Assembly: GCA_026414605.1 (NCBI GenBank)
Contig: JAOAIP010000056.1
Coordinates: 1-52,732, forward strand
DNA: 52,732 nt
Direction of reading: 5' to 3'
DNA from: Bacteroidia bacterium
Lineage (GTDB): Bacteria > Bacteroidota > Bacteroidia > B-17B0 > Aurantibacillaceae
Position numbers and translations under genes: made by a program. Positions 38,093 through 48,478 of this stretch are shown one piece after another. How positions within the stretch are numbered: the stretch's first letter is position 1; every line of letters begins with the position of its first letter. Under the pieces are notes generated by a model that saw only the letters and a program-made list of their open reading frames with translations, was not told where the DNA came from and searched no databases.

Positions 38093-39100
38093 GTGGAAAC
38101 GAATTTTGTTGATTATGTAAAAATTTGTTGCCGTAGTGGCAAAGGCGGCGATGGTGCTGTGCACTTCCATCGGGATAAATTTACCACTAAAGGCGGACCT
38201 GATGGAGGTGATGGCGGTCGTGGGGGACATATTATTTTACGAGGTAATAGCCAGTTATGGACATTATTGCACTTAAAATACAGAAAGCACGTTATTGCCG
38301 AAGACGGAGAAAATGGTTCAAAAAATAATATGACCGGCAAATCGGGAAAAGATGTGATTTTAGAAGTTCCTCTTGGTACCATAGCCCGAAACGCCGAAAC
38401 AGGTGAAATTGAATGTGAAATTACCGAACACGGACAAGAGTTTATTTTGGTAAGAGGTGGAAAAGGCGGCTTGGGAAATGCTCATTTTGCAACCCCTTCT
38501 CGTCAAGCACCAAGATTTGCACAAGAAGGAGAACCCGGCAAAACAGAATGGAAAATTTTAGAACTCAAAGTATTAGCAGATGTGGGTTTAGTTGGGTTCC
38601 CAAATGCAGGAAAATCCACATTACTTTCTGTTCTTACTGCGGCTAAACCCGAAATTGCTAACTATCCCTTTACCACACTTGTTCCCCAACTCGGTATTGT
38701 TCAATACAGAGATTTCAAAAGTTTTGTAATGGCAGATTTGCCTGGGCTTATAGAAGGTGCCAGTGAGGGGAGAGGATTGGGGCATCGTTTTTTACGACAC
38801 GTAGAAAGAAATTCTGTTTTATTATTTGTAATTTCTGCTGAAAATGCCAATATCTTTGAGGAATACAAAGTTTTGTTGAAAGAATTAGAACTTTACAACC
38901 CTGATTTACTCAATAAAAAAAGAGTATTAGCGATTAGCAAAGCCGATTTATTAGACGAAGAATTAATGCAAGAATTATCCAAAGAACTCAATAAAAAACT
39001 CAAAGGAAAAAATAAACTGCCTTATATTTTTATTTCCTCACACACAGGTTACAATCTTCCCGCACTTAAAGATTTATTATGGAAAACATTGAATGAGTGA
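38093..39100 (+). CDS. obgE: GTPase Obg
   Basis: GTPase involved in maturation of the large ribosomal subunit. It has 335 residues. The glycine-rich Obg domain fills about 1-158 ([42 protein letters not shown]). The G domain follows: G1 [10 protein letters not shown]3 [11 protein letters not shown]4 SKADLL and G5-like ISSHTGYNL. It has no C-terminal OCT domain, as is usual for this length in Bacteroidota. The start is GTG at 38093; no ATG fits and [11 protein letters not shown] matches the family start. Confidence 0.95.
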   Translation: METNFVDYVKICCRSGKGGDGAVHFHRDKFTTKGGPDGGDGGRGGHIILRGNSQLWTLLHLKYRKHVIAEDGENGSKNNMTGKSGKDVILEVPLGTIARNAETGEIECEITEHGQEFILVRGGKGGLGNAHFATPSRQAPRFAQEGEPGKTEWKILELKVLADVGLVGFPNAGKSTLLSVLTAAKPEIANYPFTTLVPQLGIVQYRDFKSFVMADLPGLIEGASEGRGLGHRFLRHVERNSVLLFVISAENANIFEEYKVLLKELELYNPDLLNKKRVLAISKADLLDEELMQELSKELNKKLKGKNKLPYIFISSHTGYNLPALKDLLWKTLNE

Positions 39101-39243
39101 GATTAATTTAATTTTAGTTTAATTATCAAGAATTAATAGTACTTGATTTATTTAATAATAAATTCCTTCCTGCATTTTTTATCACTCAATATTATTTCCA
39201 CGAATACTTTAATCTCAAATTCCAAGTTTCCTAATAAAATCCC

Positions 39244-39251
39244 TACTTTTG
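39244..39251 (+). promoter_or_regulatory. -7 box of rmuC
   Basis: Exact TACTTTTG 17 bases before the ATG at 39269. It lies inside the longer open frame that starts at 39143, which argues for the later start. Confidence 0.6.
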
Positions 39252-39268
39252 CAAAAAATTCAATTATT

Positions 39269-40675
39269 ATGTTGTGGTTATTCGTTGTTTTATTTATTGT
39301 ATCTATTGGTGGTGTCATCTATTTATACATTCGTTTTAATGCTGTAAATACTGAAAAAGCAGTGCTACAATCTCAAAATCAACAATTACAAGCAGAAATA
39401 ACTTCTTTAAAGACAAAGATTACTCAATCAGAACAAGATTTGAATAATGCAAAAGGTGAATTACAAGATAAATCAAAGCAAATAGCAGCGGATCAAGCAA
39501 AAATAAACATTCAAGCAAATGAATTAGAAAAATTACAAAATATGTTATTGTCTACTCAACAAGAAAATAAACAATTAAATGCAGAAAATGCTTCTTATCG
39601 TCAAAAAGTTCAAAATTTAGAAGATTTATTAGCAAAACAAAAAGAAGAAATGACCCAACTGCATCAAAAACTACAAAAGGATTTTGAAATTCTCACCAAT
39701 AAATTATTAGAACAAAGCACTCAAAAATTAAGTGAACAAAATTTACAAGTGATAAGCACTACTATTAGTCCCATCAAAGAATACTTGCAGCAAGTCAAAG
39801 AAATTGAAAAAAGAATTCAAACGTATTATGACAATGAAAACAAAGAACGTTCATCCTTAAAAACCATCATTGAAGAATTGACAAAACGAAGCGATGAAGT
39901 AAAAAACACTGCCGATAGATTAGCCAAAGCCCTTACCACTGAAGTGAAAAAGCAAGGAAATTGGGGCGAATTCATATTAGAAAAAATCCTTGAACTATCA
40001 GGACTTGAAAAAGACCGAGAATATACCATTCAAACCAAACTTGACGACAAGACACCCGATGTTATCATTCATTTACCCGATAATAAACATTTAATTATTG
40101 ATTCAAAAGTTACACTCAACGCCTTAATTGAATTTCACTCTGCACAATCAGAAGAAGAAAAAAATCTTTATGCTAAAAAAATTATTGATTCCGTTCAATC
40201 CCACATCAATAATTTAAGTTCCAAGGATTATGAAAAAATCCTCAATCTTTATTCTGTTGATTTTGTATTAATGTTCATTCCTATTGAGTCCATCGTTTCT
40301 ATTATTCAACAATATCAAGGCGAAGACATTTTTAGTTATGCCATTCGCAAAAAAATTATCATTGTTACACCTACTTCACTCATCGCTACTTTGAAAACCA
40401 TTTACTTTATTTGGCAACAAGAAAAAAGAAGAAAGGACATTGAAAATATCTTAATAGAAATAGAAAAGTTATATGATAAATTGAGAACCTTTACGGATTA
40501 TTTTGCAGAATTAGAAAAAGCACTCCAACAAGCACAAAGAAAATTCAATGATGCCAAATCATCTCTTGTAGATGGCAGAGGCAGTGCTATGAGTATTCTT
40601 GTCAATAAAATTCAACCTTACATTAATCCCAAAAAAAACATTACCAATTTTTTACCCAAAGAAGATGAAAATTAA
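39269..40675 (+). CDS. rmuC: DNA recombination protein RmuC
   Basis: RmuC family protein of 468 residues, linked in E. coli to limiting recombination between inverted repeats. One membrane helix (1-22) is followed by a long Gln/Lys/Glu-rich coiled coil (about 25-150), then the RmuC domain with [20 protein letters not shown] and the nuclease-like core [27 protein letters not shown], later VLMFIPIES. The frame extends upstream to 39143, but the promoter box and the membrane anchor both favour the ATG at 39269. Its end overlaps the permease gene by 11 bases. Confidence 0.92.
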   Translation: MLWLFVVLFIVSIGGVIYLYIRFNAVNTEKAVLQSQNQQLQAEITSLKTKITQSEQDLNNAKGELQDKSKQIAADQAKINIQANELEKLQNMLLSTQQENKQLNAENASYRQKVQNLEDLLAKQKEEMTQLHQKLQKDFEILTNKLLEQSTQKLSEQNLQVISTTISPIKEYLQQVKEIEKRIQTYYDNENKERSSLKTIIEELTKRSDEVKNTADRLAKALTTEVKKQGNWGEFILEKILELSGLEKDREYTIQTKLDDKTPDVIIHLPDNKHLIIDSKVTLNALIEFHSAQSEEEKNLYAKKIIDSVQSHINNLSSKDYEKILNLYSVDFVLMFIPIESIVSIIQQYQGEDIFSYAIRKKIIIVTPTSLIATLKTIYFIWQQEKRRKDIENILIEIEKLYDKLRTFTDYFAELEKALQQAQRKFNDAKSSLVDGRGSAMSILVNKIQPYINPKKNITNFLPKEDEN

Positions 40676-41897
40676 AGAACTTGTCCTCCAAGCCCTTTTA
40701 AGTATCAAATCCAATTTACTTCGTTCCTCTTTGACAATGTTGATTATTGCCATAGGCATTATGGCATTAGTAGGTATACTTTCGGCTATTGATGCCATTA
40801 AAGCAAGCATCACAAGTGAGTTTTCAGATTTAGGGGCAAATACTTTTTCAATTATTGAAAAAACAGAAAACATCAAAAAAAGAGGACGGATATTTCGCAA
40901 AAAAATTTCTGCACCTATTCGCTTCCATCAAGCCAAAGCATTTAAAAAACTCTATGATTTTCCTGCCATAGTATCTATTTCTACAGATGTAACTTTTACT
41001 GCCAAAGTCAAATACCAATCTCAGTCCACCAATCCTAATATTCAAATCAAAGGAATAGATGAGGACTATTTAAAATTATCCGATTATGAAATAGAAGAAG
41101 GCAGGTCGTTCAGTCCTATTGAAATTCATCAAACCAACAATTACGCCATCATTGGAAAAGACATTGAAGCACTGTTATTCAAAAAACAAAATCCCATTGG
41201 AAAAAAAATTTGGTGGGGCAATCATCAATTTGTAGTAATAGGTGTGCTCAAACCCAAAGGCAGTAGTTTTGGTTTTGGTGGTGATAAAGTCATTTTCATT
41301 CCCCTTGAAACCGCAAGAGGACTAATACCTACAAGCAATGCGACTTTTTACACACAAGTAAAATGTGCCTCTACTCACCAACTCAATGCCGCTATTGATA
41401 AGGCCCGTGCTGTATTTCGTAATATCCGCAAATTACAATCACACGAAGAAGATAATTTTGACATAGAAAAATCCGATGCTATTGCTAACTTGGTCATAGA
41501 AGATTTAAAGAATGTAACATTAGGGGCTACTTTTATTGGCATCATTACACTAACAGGTGCAGTCATTGGCTTGCTCAATATAATGTTAGTCAATGTAAAA
41601 GAAAGAACCCGAGAAATCGGCATTCGCAAAGCCCTTGGTGCATCGTCTAAAAACATTCAATTACAATTTTTATTAGAATCCATATTTATAGGACTAATAG
41701 GTGGCTTAGGCGGTATTATTTTAGGAATAATTATTGGAAACCTTGTGGCTATGGGCTTAAATACGGGCTTTTTCATACCTTGGTTATGGATAACTACCGC
41801 ATTGATATTATGCTTTATTGTAGGTATTTTAAGTGGTTACTACCCTTCTAAAAAAGCCGCCGAAGTCAATCCTATTGAAAGTTTAAGATACGAATAA
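40665..41897 (+). CDS. MacB/FtsX-type ABC transporter permease
   Basis: Inner-membrane permease of 410 residues. One helix lies near the N-terminus ([19 protein letters not shown], about 25-43). A periplasmic MacB-type domain (about 50-270) follows, and three C-terminal helices carry the FtsX signature between them ([32 protein letters not shown]). The last helix ends in the usual [20 protein letters not shown]. It belongs to the group that exports lipoproteins, peptides or drugs or transmits signals. No ATPase gene is next to it, so the partner lies elsewhere. The ATG at 40665 ([11 protein letters not shown]) is chosen over 40599 because it gives the normal start; it overlaps rmuC by 11 bases. 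Confidence 0.9.
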   Translation: MKIKELVLQALLSIKSNLLRSSLTMLIIAIGIMALVGILSAIDAIKASITSEFSDLGANTFSIIEKTENIKKRGRIFRKKISAPIRFHQAKAFKKLYDFPAIVSISTDVTFTAKVKYQSQSTNPNIQIKGIDEDYLKLSDYEIEEGRSFSPIEIHQTNNYAIIGKDIEALLFKKQNPIGKKIWWGNHQFVVIGVLKPKGSSFGFGGDKVIFIPLETARGLIPTSNATFYTQVKCASTHQLNAAIDKARAVFRNIRKLQSHEEDNFDIEKSDAIANLVIEDLKNVTLGATFIGIITLTGAVIGLLNIMLVNVKERTREIGIRKALGASSKNIQLQFLLESIFIGLIGGLGGIILGIIIGNLVAMGLNTGFFIPWLWITTALILCFIVGILSGYYPSKKAAEVNPIESLRYE

Positions 41898-41937
41898 TTT
41901 TAATCTTTAATCGTTATTACTCAGCACTTCAAACTTA

Positions 41938-42275
41938 ACCACAAAGAACACAAAGAAAAACGCATACAAACCACACAATTAGTTTAAAGTTGAAAGTTTA
42001 AAGTTGAAAGTATAAAGTGTAATGTGTTGTGTCCCGTAGGGATAAAATATGGGGAGCCCCGAAGGGGCAAAATACAATAGCACAGGGCAAAGCCCTGTGA
42101 AAATAAATCCACAACATTTCAAGCCCTGAAAGGGCGACACCTATAAGGAAGAAAGTAGAAAGTTCAAAGTTAAAAGTAGAAAGTATTAAAACGCTATATC
42201 ATTAAATAGAAAAAATATTTCCTTTTACTTTCAAACTTTCCACTTTCAACTTTTTACTAATGTATTCTTTGTGGT
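41938..42275 (+). repeat. Fold-back repeat, copy B
   Basis: A 338-base element takes up most of the 443-base permease/PD40 spacer. Its terminal 11 bases, ACCACAAAGAA and TTCTTTGTGGT, are a perfect inverted pair. The AAAGTTGAAAG-type blocks inside them are also mirrored. The centre has four mini-hairpins: TCCC-GTA-GGGA (42032-42042), GCCCC-GAA-GGGGC (42056-42068), CAGGGC-AAA-GCCCTG (42083-42097) and GCCCT-GAA-AGGGC (42123-42135). Copy A lacks the fourth. Both copies lie in the same orientation. No gene was seen in it. Confidence 0.87.
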
Positions 42276-42307
42276 AAATATAACATACAAGTAACAAAAA
42301 TTCTTAT

Positions 42308-42315
42308 TACATTTG
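42308..42315 (+). promoter_or_regulatory. -7 box of the PD40-OmpA gene
   Basis: Exact TACATTTG, 25 bases before the ATG at 42341 and 32 bases after the end of repeat copy B. Confidence 0.55.
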
Positions 42316-42340
42316 CCATCTATTAAAACTTTTTAATCCT

Positions 42341-43924
42341 ATGAAAATGAAAAGTATTGTTTCGTTCTGCACATTCATTCTATTTGTACTTCCAATATTG
42401 GCTCAACAAAAAAAATTCAAACAACAACGTACTTCTGAGTTCAACGACTCTGTCAAAATTGTAACTAAAAAATTAGGATTAAATATCAACTCTAAATTTG
42501 ACGAATACGCACCCATTGTTACCGCCGATGGCTTGCAATTATTCTTTACTTCTCGCCGCCCCTTTACTGATAAAGAAATCAAGAAAGAAAAATCGTCAAA
42601 AGAAAAAATCTATATTTCTACCAGAAAATCCGACAAAGACGAATGGAATCCTGCTGTACCTTTACCTCCCAGCATCAATGACCCACTTAAAAACATATCT
42701 GATATAGCCATTACTAACGATGGTCAAAAATTGCTTATTTACTTTGATGACGAAGGGAATGGTGAAATTTATGAAAGCGAACTCAAAGGAACAGAATGGA
42801 CAAGTCCTAAATCGATCGGTTTTCCCATTAATACAGAATACCACGAGTCCTCGGCAAGTTTTGCTCCTGATGGCAAAACACTTTATTTTGTATCTAATCG
42901 TAAAGGAGGAATTGGTGGCAGAGATATTTGGATGAGTACTCGCACCCCCGATGGCAAATGGACAACGCCAATAAATCTGGGCGAACCCATCAACACACCT
43001 GATGATGAAGAAGGAGTATTCATTCACCCCGATGGCAAAACAATGTTCTTTTCCTCAAAAGGTCATAAAGGAAAAGGCGGTTATGATGTGTTTGTCTCAG
43101 TTAATGACGAAGGACATTGGTCAGACCCTATAAATCTTGGTGAACCCGTCAATGGTCCTGGCGATGATGTTTTTTTGGTATTAACTGCTAATGGCAAAAA
43201 GGGCTATTTCAGTTCCGAAGGATCAAGTAAAGATAAAGACATTTACGAATTAGAATTTATCCCAAATTTTCAACTTAAAAACAAAGGACCTAAATTGGCA
43301 CTTGTAAAGGGTATTGTCATTGATGCAGAAACCAAAAATCCAATTGGTGCAAAAATTAATGTGATAGACAATGAAAAAAACAACCCTATTGGAGAATATA
43401 AATCCAATGAAGCCACAGGAAATTTTTTGATTTCATTACCATCTGGAAAAAATTATGGTTTGAATGTCAATGCCGAAGGATATATGTTTCATTCTGAAAA
43501 TTTTAATCTCCCTGACTCTGCACAATTCAAGGAATATTTCATAAAAATAGAACTTAAAAAACTCAAAGAAGGCACTAAAGTGATATTAAAAAATATCTTT
43601 TTTGACTATGATAAAGCCACACTAAGACCCGAGTCCTATCCAGAATTAGATAGGGTAGTGGAGTTGTTAAATCAAAATCCCAACTTAAAAGTAGAAATAT
43701 CTGGTCATACAGATAGTAAAGGATCTGATGAATACAACTTAAAACTTTCTCAGTTAAGAGCCAAATCTGTTGTAGATTATATTATTTCAAAAGGTATACC
43801 CGCCAACAAACTCATTGCTAAAGGATATGGCGAGACACAACCAATAGACACTAATGACACAGAAGAAGGTAGACAAAATAATCGCAGAGTAGAATTCAAA
43901 GTTCTTTCTACCGAAGCCAAATAA
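42341..43924 (+). CDS. PD40-OmpA family outer-membrane protein
   Basis: Envelope protein of 527 residues. A signal peptide (1-21) is followed by WD40-like PD40 repeats (about 50-310): YAPIVTADGLQLFFTSRR, ESSASFAPDGKTLYFVSNRKGGIGGRDIW, GVFIHPDGKTMFFSSKGHKGKGGYDVF and LTANGKKGYFSSE. Next is a carboxypeptidase-regulatory-like beta domain (VKGIVIDAETKNPIGAKINV). The OmpA peptidoglycan-binding domain closes the protein (NIFFDYDKATLRPESYPEL, ISGHTDSKGSDEYNLKLSQLRA, GYGETQPIDTNDTEEGRQNNRRVEF). The order resembles PorE of T9SS, but the TPR part and a lipobox are missing, so I do not assign that name. It probably links the outer membrane to the cell wall. Confidence 0.9.
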   Translation: MKMKSIVSFCTFILFVLPILAQQKKFKQQRTSEFNDSVKIVTKKLGLNINSKFDEYAPIVTADGLQLFFTSRRPFTDKEIKKEKSSKEKIYISTRKSDKDEWNPAVPLPPSINDPLKNISDIAITNDGQKLLIYFDDEGNGEIYESELKGTEWTSPKSIGFPINTEYHESSASFAPDGKTLYFVSNRKGGIGGRDIWMSTRTPDGKWTTPINLGEPINTPDDEEGVFIHPDGKTMFFSSKGHKGKGGYDVFVSVNDEGHWSDPINLGEPVNGPGDDVFLVLTANGKKGYFSSEGSSKDKDIYELEFIPNFQLKNKGPKLALVKGIVIDAETKNPIGAKINVIDNEKNNPIGEYKSNEATGNFLISLPSGKNYGLNVNAEGYMFHSENFNLPDSAQFKEYFIKIELKKLKEGTKVILKNIFFDYDKATLRPESYPELDRVVELLNQNPNLKVEISGHTDSKGSDEYNLKLSQLRAKSVVDYIISKGIPANKLIAKGYGETQPIDTNDTEEGRQNNRRVEFKVLSTEAK

Positions 43925-43942
43925 TAATCCTAATCTAAATTT

Positions 43943-44656
43943 ATGACTTTATCAATCATCATTCCTGCCTACAACGAAGGCAAGACAATACATCTTATAC
44001 TTAACAAAATAAAAGAAGTAGAACTCATCAATGGCATACAAAAAGAAATTGTGATAGTCAATGATTGTTCTAAGGATAATACAGAACAAGCCATTTTGAA
44101 TTATATTGAAAACAATAAAGAATTAAACATTCAGTACTACAAGCACGAAGTCAATAAAGGAAAAGGGGCAGCAATACGCACAGGCATTCAAAGTGCAAAA
44201 GGTGATTTTATTATTATTCAAGATGCGGACTTAGAATATGACCCCCGAGAATACAATATCTTATTGAGACCTATTATAGAAGGATTTGCTGATGTAGTAT
44301 ATGGATCAAGATTTATGGGTGGAAAGCCACACCGAATACTTTTCTTTTGGCACACAATAGGCAATAAATTTTTGACTTTTGTAAGTAATATGTTTACCGA
44401 TTTGAATTTAACCGATATGGAAACCTGTTACAAATTATTCAAAAGTGAAATCATTAAAAACATTGAATTAAAAGAAAATCGTTTTGGATTTGAACCCGAA
44501 GTTACTTGTAAAATTGCACGAATTCCAAACATACGCATTTACGAAGTAGGCATATCTTATTATGGAAGAACATACGCAGAAGGGAAAAAAATAAATTGGA
44601 AAGATGGATTCCGAGCCCTTTATTGTATATTAAAGTATGGTTTGTTAAGAATGTGA
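43943..44656 (+). CDS. Family 2 glycosyltransferase
   Basis: GT-A fold glycosyltransferase of 237 residues, close to the dolichyl/polyprenyl-phosphate hexose synthases. Motifs: [57 protein letters not shown] (with the metal-binding DAD), VYGSRFMGG, and [14 protein letters not shown]. No C-terminal membrane helices are present, so it is the soluble or peripheral type. It starts 18 bases after the PD40-OmpA gene on the same strand. It probably charges a lipid carrier with a sugar for surface glycans. Confidence 0.9.
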   Translation: MTLSIIIPAYNEGKTIHLILNKIKEVELINGIQKEIVIVNDCSKDNTEQAILNYIENNKELNIQYYKHEVNKGKGAAIRTGIQSAKGDFIIIQDADLEYDPREYNILLRPIIEGFADVVYGSRFMGGKPHRILFFWHTIGNKFLTFVSNMFTDLNLTDMETCYKLFKSEIIKNIELKENRFGFEPEVTCKIARIPNIRIYEVGISYYGRTYAEGKKINWKDGFRALYCILKYGLLRM

Positions 44657-44695
44657 GAATATATAAGAAAAAAATCTTTTCAACTTTAGATCTCC

Positions 44696-45745
44696 TTACT
44701 TCTTTACCTTTCTTGCTAAGCCAACATATACAGCAAAGTGGTCGCTGTATCCACCTTGATAGTTTCCACCAACAATTGTTCTAAAGGGATATCCTCTAAA
44801 ATTTCCAAAGTCATTTCTAACAAAGGGTTTATTAAAAATTTTTACATCAAAGTATTGTAAAGTACTATAATCGCTTGGTAACAAGGGTTTATTTATCAAT
44901 ATCTGATCAAATAAATTCCATTGATCTTGATATGCTAATGTGCCAATACCTTTTTTGTATAATTTTTCCATTGGGTTAAAAAATTCATCATCTCTTGTTC
45001 TCTTTAAGTCATCATAGGTGCGAATGTATTTTTTTATACTTTCATTGATAGGGTCATCGTTGTAGTCGCCCATTATCATTATTTTGATGTTGGGGTTTGA
45101 TGCAGTAATACTATCTGCGATATGACGAGCAATTTTGGCCGCTGCTATTCTATTGGGTCTACTGGCTTCTTCTCCTCCTCTTCTGGAAGGCCAGTGATTG
45201 ACTAAAAAGGCAAAGGGTTCTCCTAATAATTTTCCATAAACAACTAATATATCCCGTGTTTTGTGGGCACTATCTGTAACTAATTTGACGTGATAAGAAA
45301 CGGACTTTTCGGGTTTGAAGTATTTAGGATTATACATCAATGCAGGATCTACACCACGAGCATCCGGACCTTCTATAAGAATGGCTTGATAATTTCTGTT
45401 TGCAATTTTTTCTTGTTTGGCTAAATCTTTTAATACATTGATATTCTCTATTTCACACATTCCTAAAACAGCAGGTCCATCAGGGGTAAATTCTTCTCCC
45501 ATTTGTTTGATAACTTCTGCTAAGTGATCTAATTTTCTCAAATAACGTGAAGTATTCCATAAGTTAGTCCCATTGGGCAAAAATTCTTGATCGTCTTTTT
45601 TAGGATCATCAATGGTATCGTACAAATTTTCAACATTCCAAAAACCAACTACTACAATGTGATAGTTAGTACCTTTTTCAAGTTTTTGTGCAAAAGTAAA
45701 AGATACAAAAAAGGAAACAAATAACAAACTCCAATATCTTTTCAT
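44696..45745 (-). CDS. Secreted endonuclease/exonuclease/phosphatase family protein
   Basis: Exported metal-dependent phosphodiesterase or nuclease of 349 residues. The signal peptide (1-19) ends TFAQK. Catalytic motifs of the EEP fold are complete: GFWNVENLYD, MCEIENINVLKDL, FLVNHWPSRRGGEEASRPNR, MIMGDYNDDP, and GGYSDHFAVYVGL at the end. The fold fits extracellular DNA, RNA or phosphodiester cleavage; the sequence does not show which. It begins four bases after the TonB-dependent receptor stop, so receptor and enzyme are co-expressed, suggesting capture and digestion of the same substrate. Confidence 0.9.
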   Translation of the reverse strand: MKRYWSLLFVSFFVSFTFAQKLEKGTNYHIVVVGFWNVENLYDTIDDPKKDDQEFLPNGTNLWNTSRYLRKLDHLAEVIKQMGEEFTPDGPAVLGMCEIENINVLKDLAKQEKIANRNYQAILIEGPDARGVDPALMYNPKYFKPEKSVSYHVKLVTDSAHKTRDILVVYGKLLGEPFAFLVNHWPSRRGGEEASRPNRIAAAKIARHIADSITASNPNIKIMIMGDYNDDPINESIKKYIRTYDDLKRTRDDEFFNPMEKLYKKGIGTLAYQDQWNLFDQILINKPLLPSDYSTLQYFDVKIFNKPFVRNDFGNFRGYPFRTIVGGNYQGGYSDHFAVYVGLARKVKK

Positions 45746-45748
45746 ATA

Positions 45749-48274
45749 TTAAAAATTAAAGTTAATCATTAGCATATAAGTTAATCCCATCGCATAGTTG
45801 TATTTGTTGGGGAATTTCATAGGGTCATTGGCATCGTATCTTAATTGTTCTATTCCATTTGAAATAATTGTTTTATTATTTAACAAGTTAGATACAGATC
45901 CATTGATTCCAAGAGTGTATTTATGTTTTATTCTAAATGATTTACCGATATTAGCATCAATGGTATATTTAGCAGGTAATTTTTCTTGTCCTAATAATTG
46001 TTGCCATTGTGGGTCAGATGGGAGATATTTGCTAATAGCGGCTTCGGTGCGTCTGTCAGGGTTAGGTTCAATATACATATCAGCAAAGTAATTAAAATAT
46101 ACCCCTGCGTACCAAAATTTTTTGCTGTTGTAACGAAGTCCTAAACCTGCCACTGTTTGTGGTGTGCCACCTATTTTATAATTTTTCAAATAAACTGTTC
46201 TATCCGAGAATAATTGTTCTCCTGAATTATTTCTCCACGCTTGAGCCAATGGGCGGTTGGTATAAATGAATTCACCATAGCCCAATACTGCTGTGGCTGT
46301 AAATCCTCTTAAAAATTTGGCTTCTAATCCTAATTCAATACCTTGATGTTGTGTATTTACACCAGTCATAATGTAATTTACAATGGTATTGTAAGCATCG
46401 TGGAAATAACTTCTTAAATAAGTTAAATTTTTATACTGATAAAAGTAATAAGTGGCTCGGGCTTTTAAGAAACCGAAATTGGCATAATAATTAATATCGC
46501 TTGCTAAACATTCTTCATTTTGAATAGGATTGATATAATCATTTCTGGTTTGTGGTGAGATAAAGATATTTTGAAAATCAGTAGGTTTAGTATTATACAT
46601 TGCATTGATAGTAACATAATTTTTTCCGTTAATTTTGTAGGTAGCACCTCCTTTAATTCCATAATTAAAAAATGTTTTAGTAGGCGATTTACCTTTTGAA
46701 TTATCAGGGAATTTGCCATTTTTCATCAAGCCATCTCTAAATATAGAAGAGTAACTTAATGATAATGCCCCATAAACATCAACTTTTGCAGTATTATATT
46801 CTACCTGTCCCCATCCCTCGTATCTTTGGATGTTGATATTATAATTGTATCCAAAAATATCGCCTTTTCTGATTAATTTATTAGGATGTTCTATATCGTT
46901 TTGATAGTATAAATAATCGGTTGTAAGACCACGAGCAAATATATCATAATCCAACCAAAAATCACCACCAAGCAAGTCCTCGGCTGTTTTGTAATGATGA
47001 AGAATGTTATAACTTCCATTGATACCACCACTGACAAAAAATTTATCTATACGAGAGTTAATATAAGAACTAAAATTAAATATTTTAGAATCTGTATTAT
47101 TGGCTTGAACAATGTATTTTGAACGTTTTCCTTCAAAATTTTTTCCAGGAACTCCATCTACATCAAATACTGTAAATAAGTTGCCATAATTGGCTTGATA
47201 AAAATCATCCCAACGTAATTGTTGTGTATTTACATCTGTTTTCCATAATTGAGTAAGTATTTGTGCATAAGCAGGATTGGTATTGGCATAATAACTTGGA
47301 AGATATTTATAATAAATAGGATTTGGGTTAGCCGCATCGTACCAAGTAACATTCGTAGATTTATTTTTTCCATAAGAAAAAGATGCAGAAGTTATCCATT
47401 TTGTTTTTTCAGAAATTGTATTTATGTGAGTGAGAATAGCCGTAGGATGAGCATTATTGGTAATATAACCATTTCTTTTTTTACCTTGTTGATAGCCCCA
47501 ATATGGATTATAAAAATTATTTCCTACTAAATTGTATACTTCTTGTGTAGCCATTCCTTTTCTGGCTCTTTCAATATCTGCATAAAAAGCAGTTAATGCA
47601 ATGGAGTGCTGGTCATTAATTCTTTTTTCAATAGATAAATAATAACTTTGTGAATTAAAATAAGTACCTGGATAATAACTGGTATCTGACAAACGAGCCG
47701 AAGCAGATACAGTAATTGCCCACCCATTAGACATCATTCCTGTAGAATGCGTAAGCATTACTCTATGTTGGAATATCCTATTAGAATTAGCGTAAGAAAA
47801 ACGAGTGCCTTTTTTGAAAAGAGAAGCACGGCTATCTATGAAAGTATAGCCCGCCGATGGGCTAAATGCATAACGAGATGGGGTAACGCCAATTCTAATT
47901 TCTGGAAAACGCATTACATCATTTAATCCTCCCCAATTGCTCCAACTGGCATAACCCAATTCTGGATTCACCATATTTATACCATTAATCATTACCATAC
48001 TTTGGTCAGCGGGCAATCCTCTTAAACGAAAATTCACAGAAGCCAAGTGAAACGACCCATAACTTAAGTAAATATCCCTCGATGCTTGTAATAAAGAAGC
48101 AATATCTTGTGCATTGCTTTCTGCATCACTTTCATCAGATGTTACTGAATACACGGGTATATGAAAATCTTCTTCTTTGGTTTTTGCAGTATCTGATGGA
48201 ATTGAATCTGTTTGGGTAAAATAAGATTGATAACAAAATGATAAGGACCCAATTAATAAAAATAATTTTTTCAT
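45749..48274 (-). CDS. TonB-dependent receptor
   Basis: Outer-membrane transporter of 841 residues. A signal peptide (about 1-20, ending YFTQ) leads almost directly into a plug domain (about 35-150: IASLLQASRDIYLSYGSFHLASVNFRLRGLPADQSMVMINGINM). The barrel then runs to the C-terminal strand ending LMINFNF with a terminal Phe. The carboxypeptidase-regulatory domain found in many Bacteroidota receptors is absent, and no SusD gene is adjacent, so it is not a SusCD pair. An exact -7 box lies 16 bases upstream. The secreted EEP enzyme follows at once, hinting at a nucleic-acid or phosphoester ligand (inference). Confidence 0.88.
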   Translation of the reverse strand: MKKLFLLIGSLSFCYQSYFTQTDSIPSDTAKTKEEDFHIPVYSVTSDESDAESNAQDIASLLQASRDIYLSYGSFHLASVNFRLRGLPADQSMVMINGINMVNPELGYASWSNWGGLNDVMRFPEIRIGVTPSRYAFSPSAGYTFIDSRASLFKKGTRFSYANSNRIFQHRVMLTHSTGMMSNGWAITVSASARLSDTSYYPGTYFNSQSYYLSIEKRINDQHSIALTAFYADIERARKGMATQEVYNLVGNNFYNPYWGYQQGKKRNGYITNNAHPTAILTHINTISEKTKWITSASFSYGKNKSTNVTWYDAANPNPIYYKYLPSYYANTNPAYAQILTQLWKTDVNTQQLRWDDFYQANYGNLFTVFDVDGVPGKNFEGKRSKYIVQANNTDSKIFNFSSYINSRIDKFFVSGGINGSYNILHHYKTAEDLLGGDFWLDYDIFARGLTTDYLYYQNDIEHPNKLIRKGDIFGYNYNINIQRYEGWGQVEYNTAKVDVYGALSLSYSSIFRDGLMKNGKFPDNSKGKSPTKTFFNYGIKGGATYKINGKNYVTINAMYNTKPTDFQNIFISPQTRNDYINPIQNEECLASDINYYANFGFLKARATYYFYQYKNLTYLRSYFHDAYNTIVNYIMTGVNTQHQGIELGLEAKFLRGFTATAVLGYGEFIYTNRPLAQAWRNNSGEQLFSDRTVYLKNYKIGGTPQTVAGLGLRYNSKKFWYAGVYFNYFADMYIEPNPDRRTEAAISKYLPSDPQWQQLLGQEKLPAKYTIDANIGKSFRIKHKYTLGINGSVSNLLNNKTIISNGIEQLRYDANDPMKFPNKYNYAMGLTYMLMINFNF

Positions 48275-48290
48275 CTCAAATAATTTTGGG

Positions 48291-48298
48291 CAAAAGTA
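48291..48298 (-). promoter_or_regulatory. -7 box of the TonB-dependent receptor
   Basis: Exact TACTTTTG on the minus strand, 16 bases before the ATG at 48274. Confidence 0.55.
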
Positions 48299-48450
48299 CT
48301 GAATTAAATTTCAAAATAAAAGACAGATATTATTAAGAAAATATTAAACTTCAAAAGGAAGTACTCTGAGAATGATAAATAAAAAAGATAAGGAATTTTT
48401 TTATTGGTAAATTTTAAACGAAATAAATACATCGTTACAATAATTTTTCA

Positions 48451-48458
48451 TACCTTTG
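48451..48458 (+). promoter_or_regulatory. -7 box of the 40-residue lipoprotein
   Basis: Exact TACCTTTG, 20 bases before the ATG at 48479. It supports that ATG over the longer frame starting at 48404. Confidence 0.55.
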
Positions 48459-48478
48459 CACTTAAAATAGCTTGTTTT

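Noticed and set aside
41898-42340. CRISPR array
   Set aside because: Repeated GAAAGTTGAAAGT units are contiguous and irregular with no spacer-repeat alternation.
42662-43027. 121-codon minus-strand frame
   Set aside because: Antisense to the PD40 repeats; the protein repeats explain its openness.
42341-43924. PorE of the T9SS
   Set aside because: Shares PD40, regulatory-like and OmpA domains, but TPR repeats and lipobox are missing, so only the general family is claimed.
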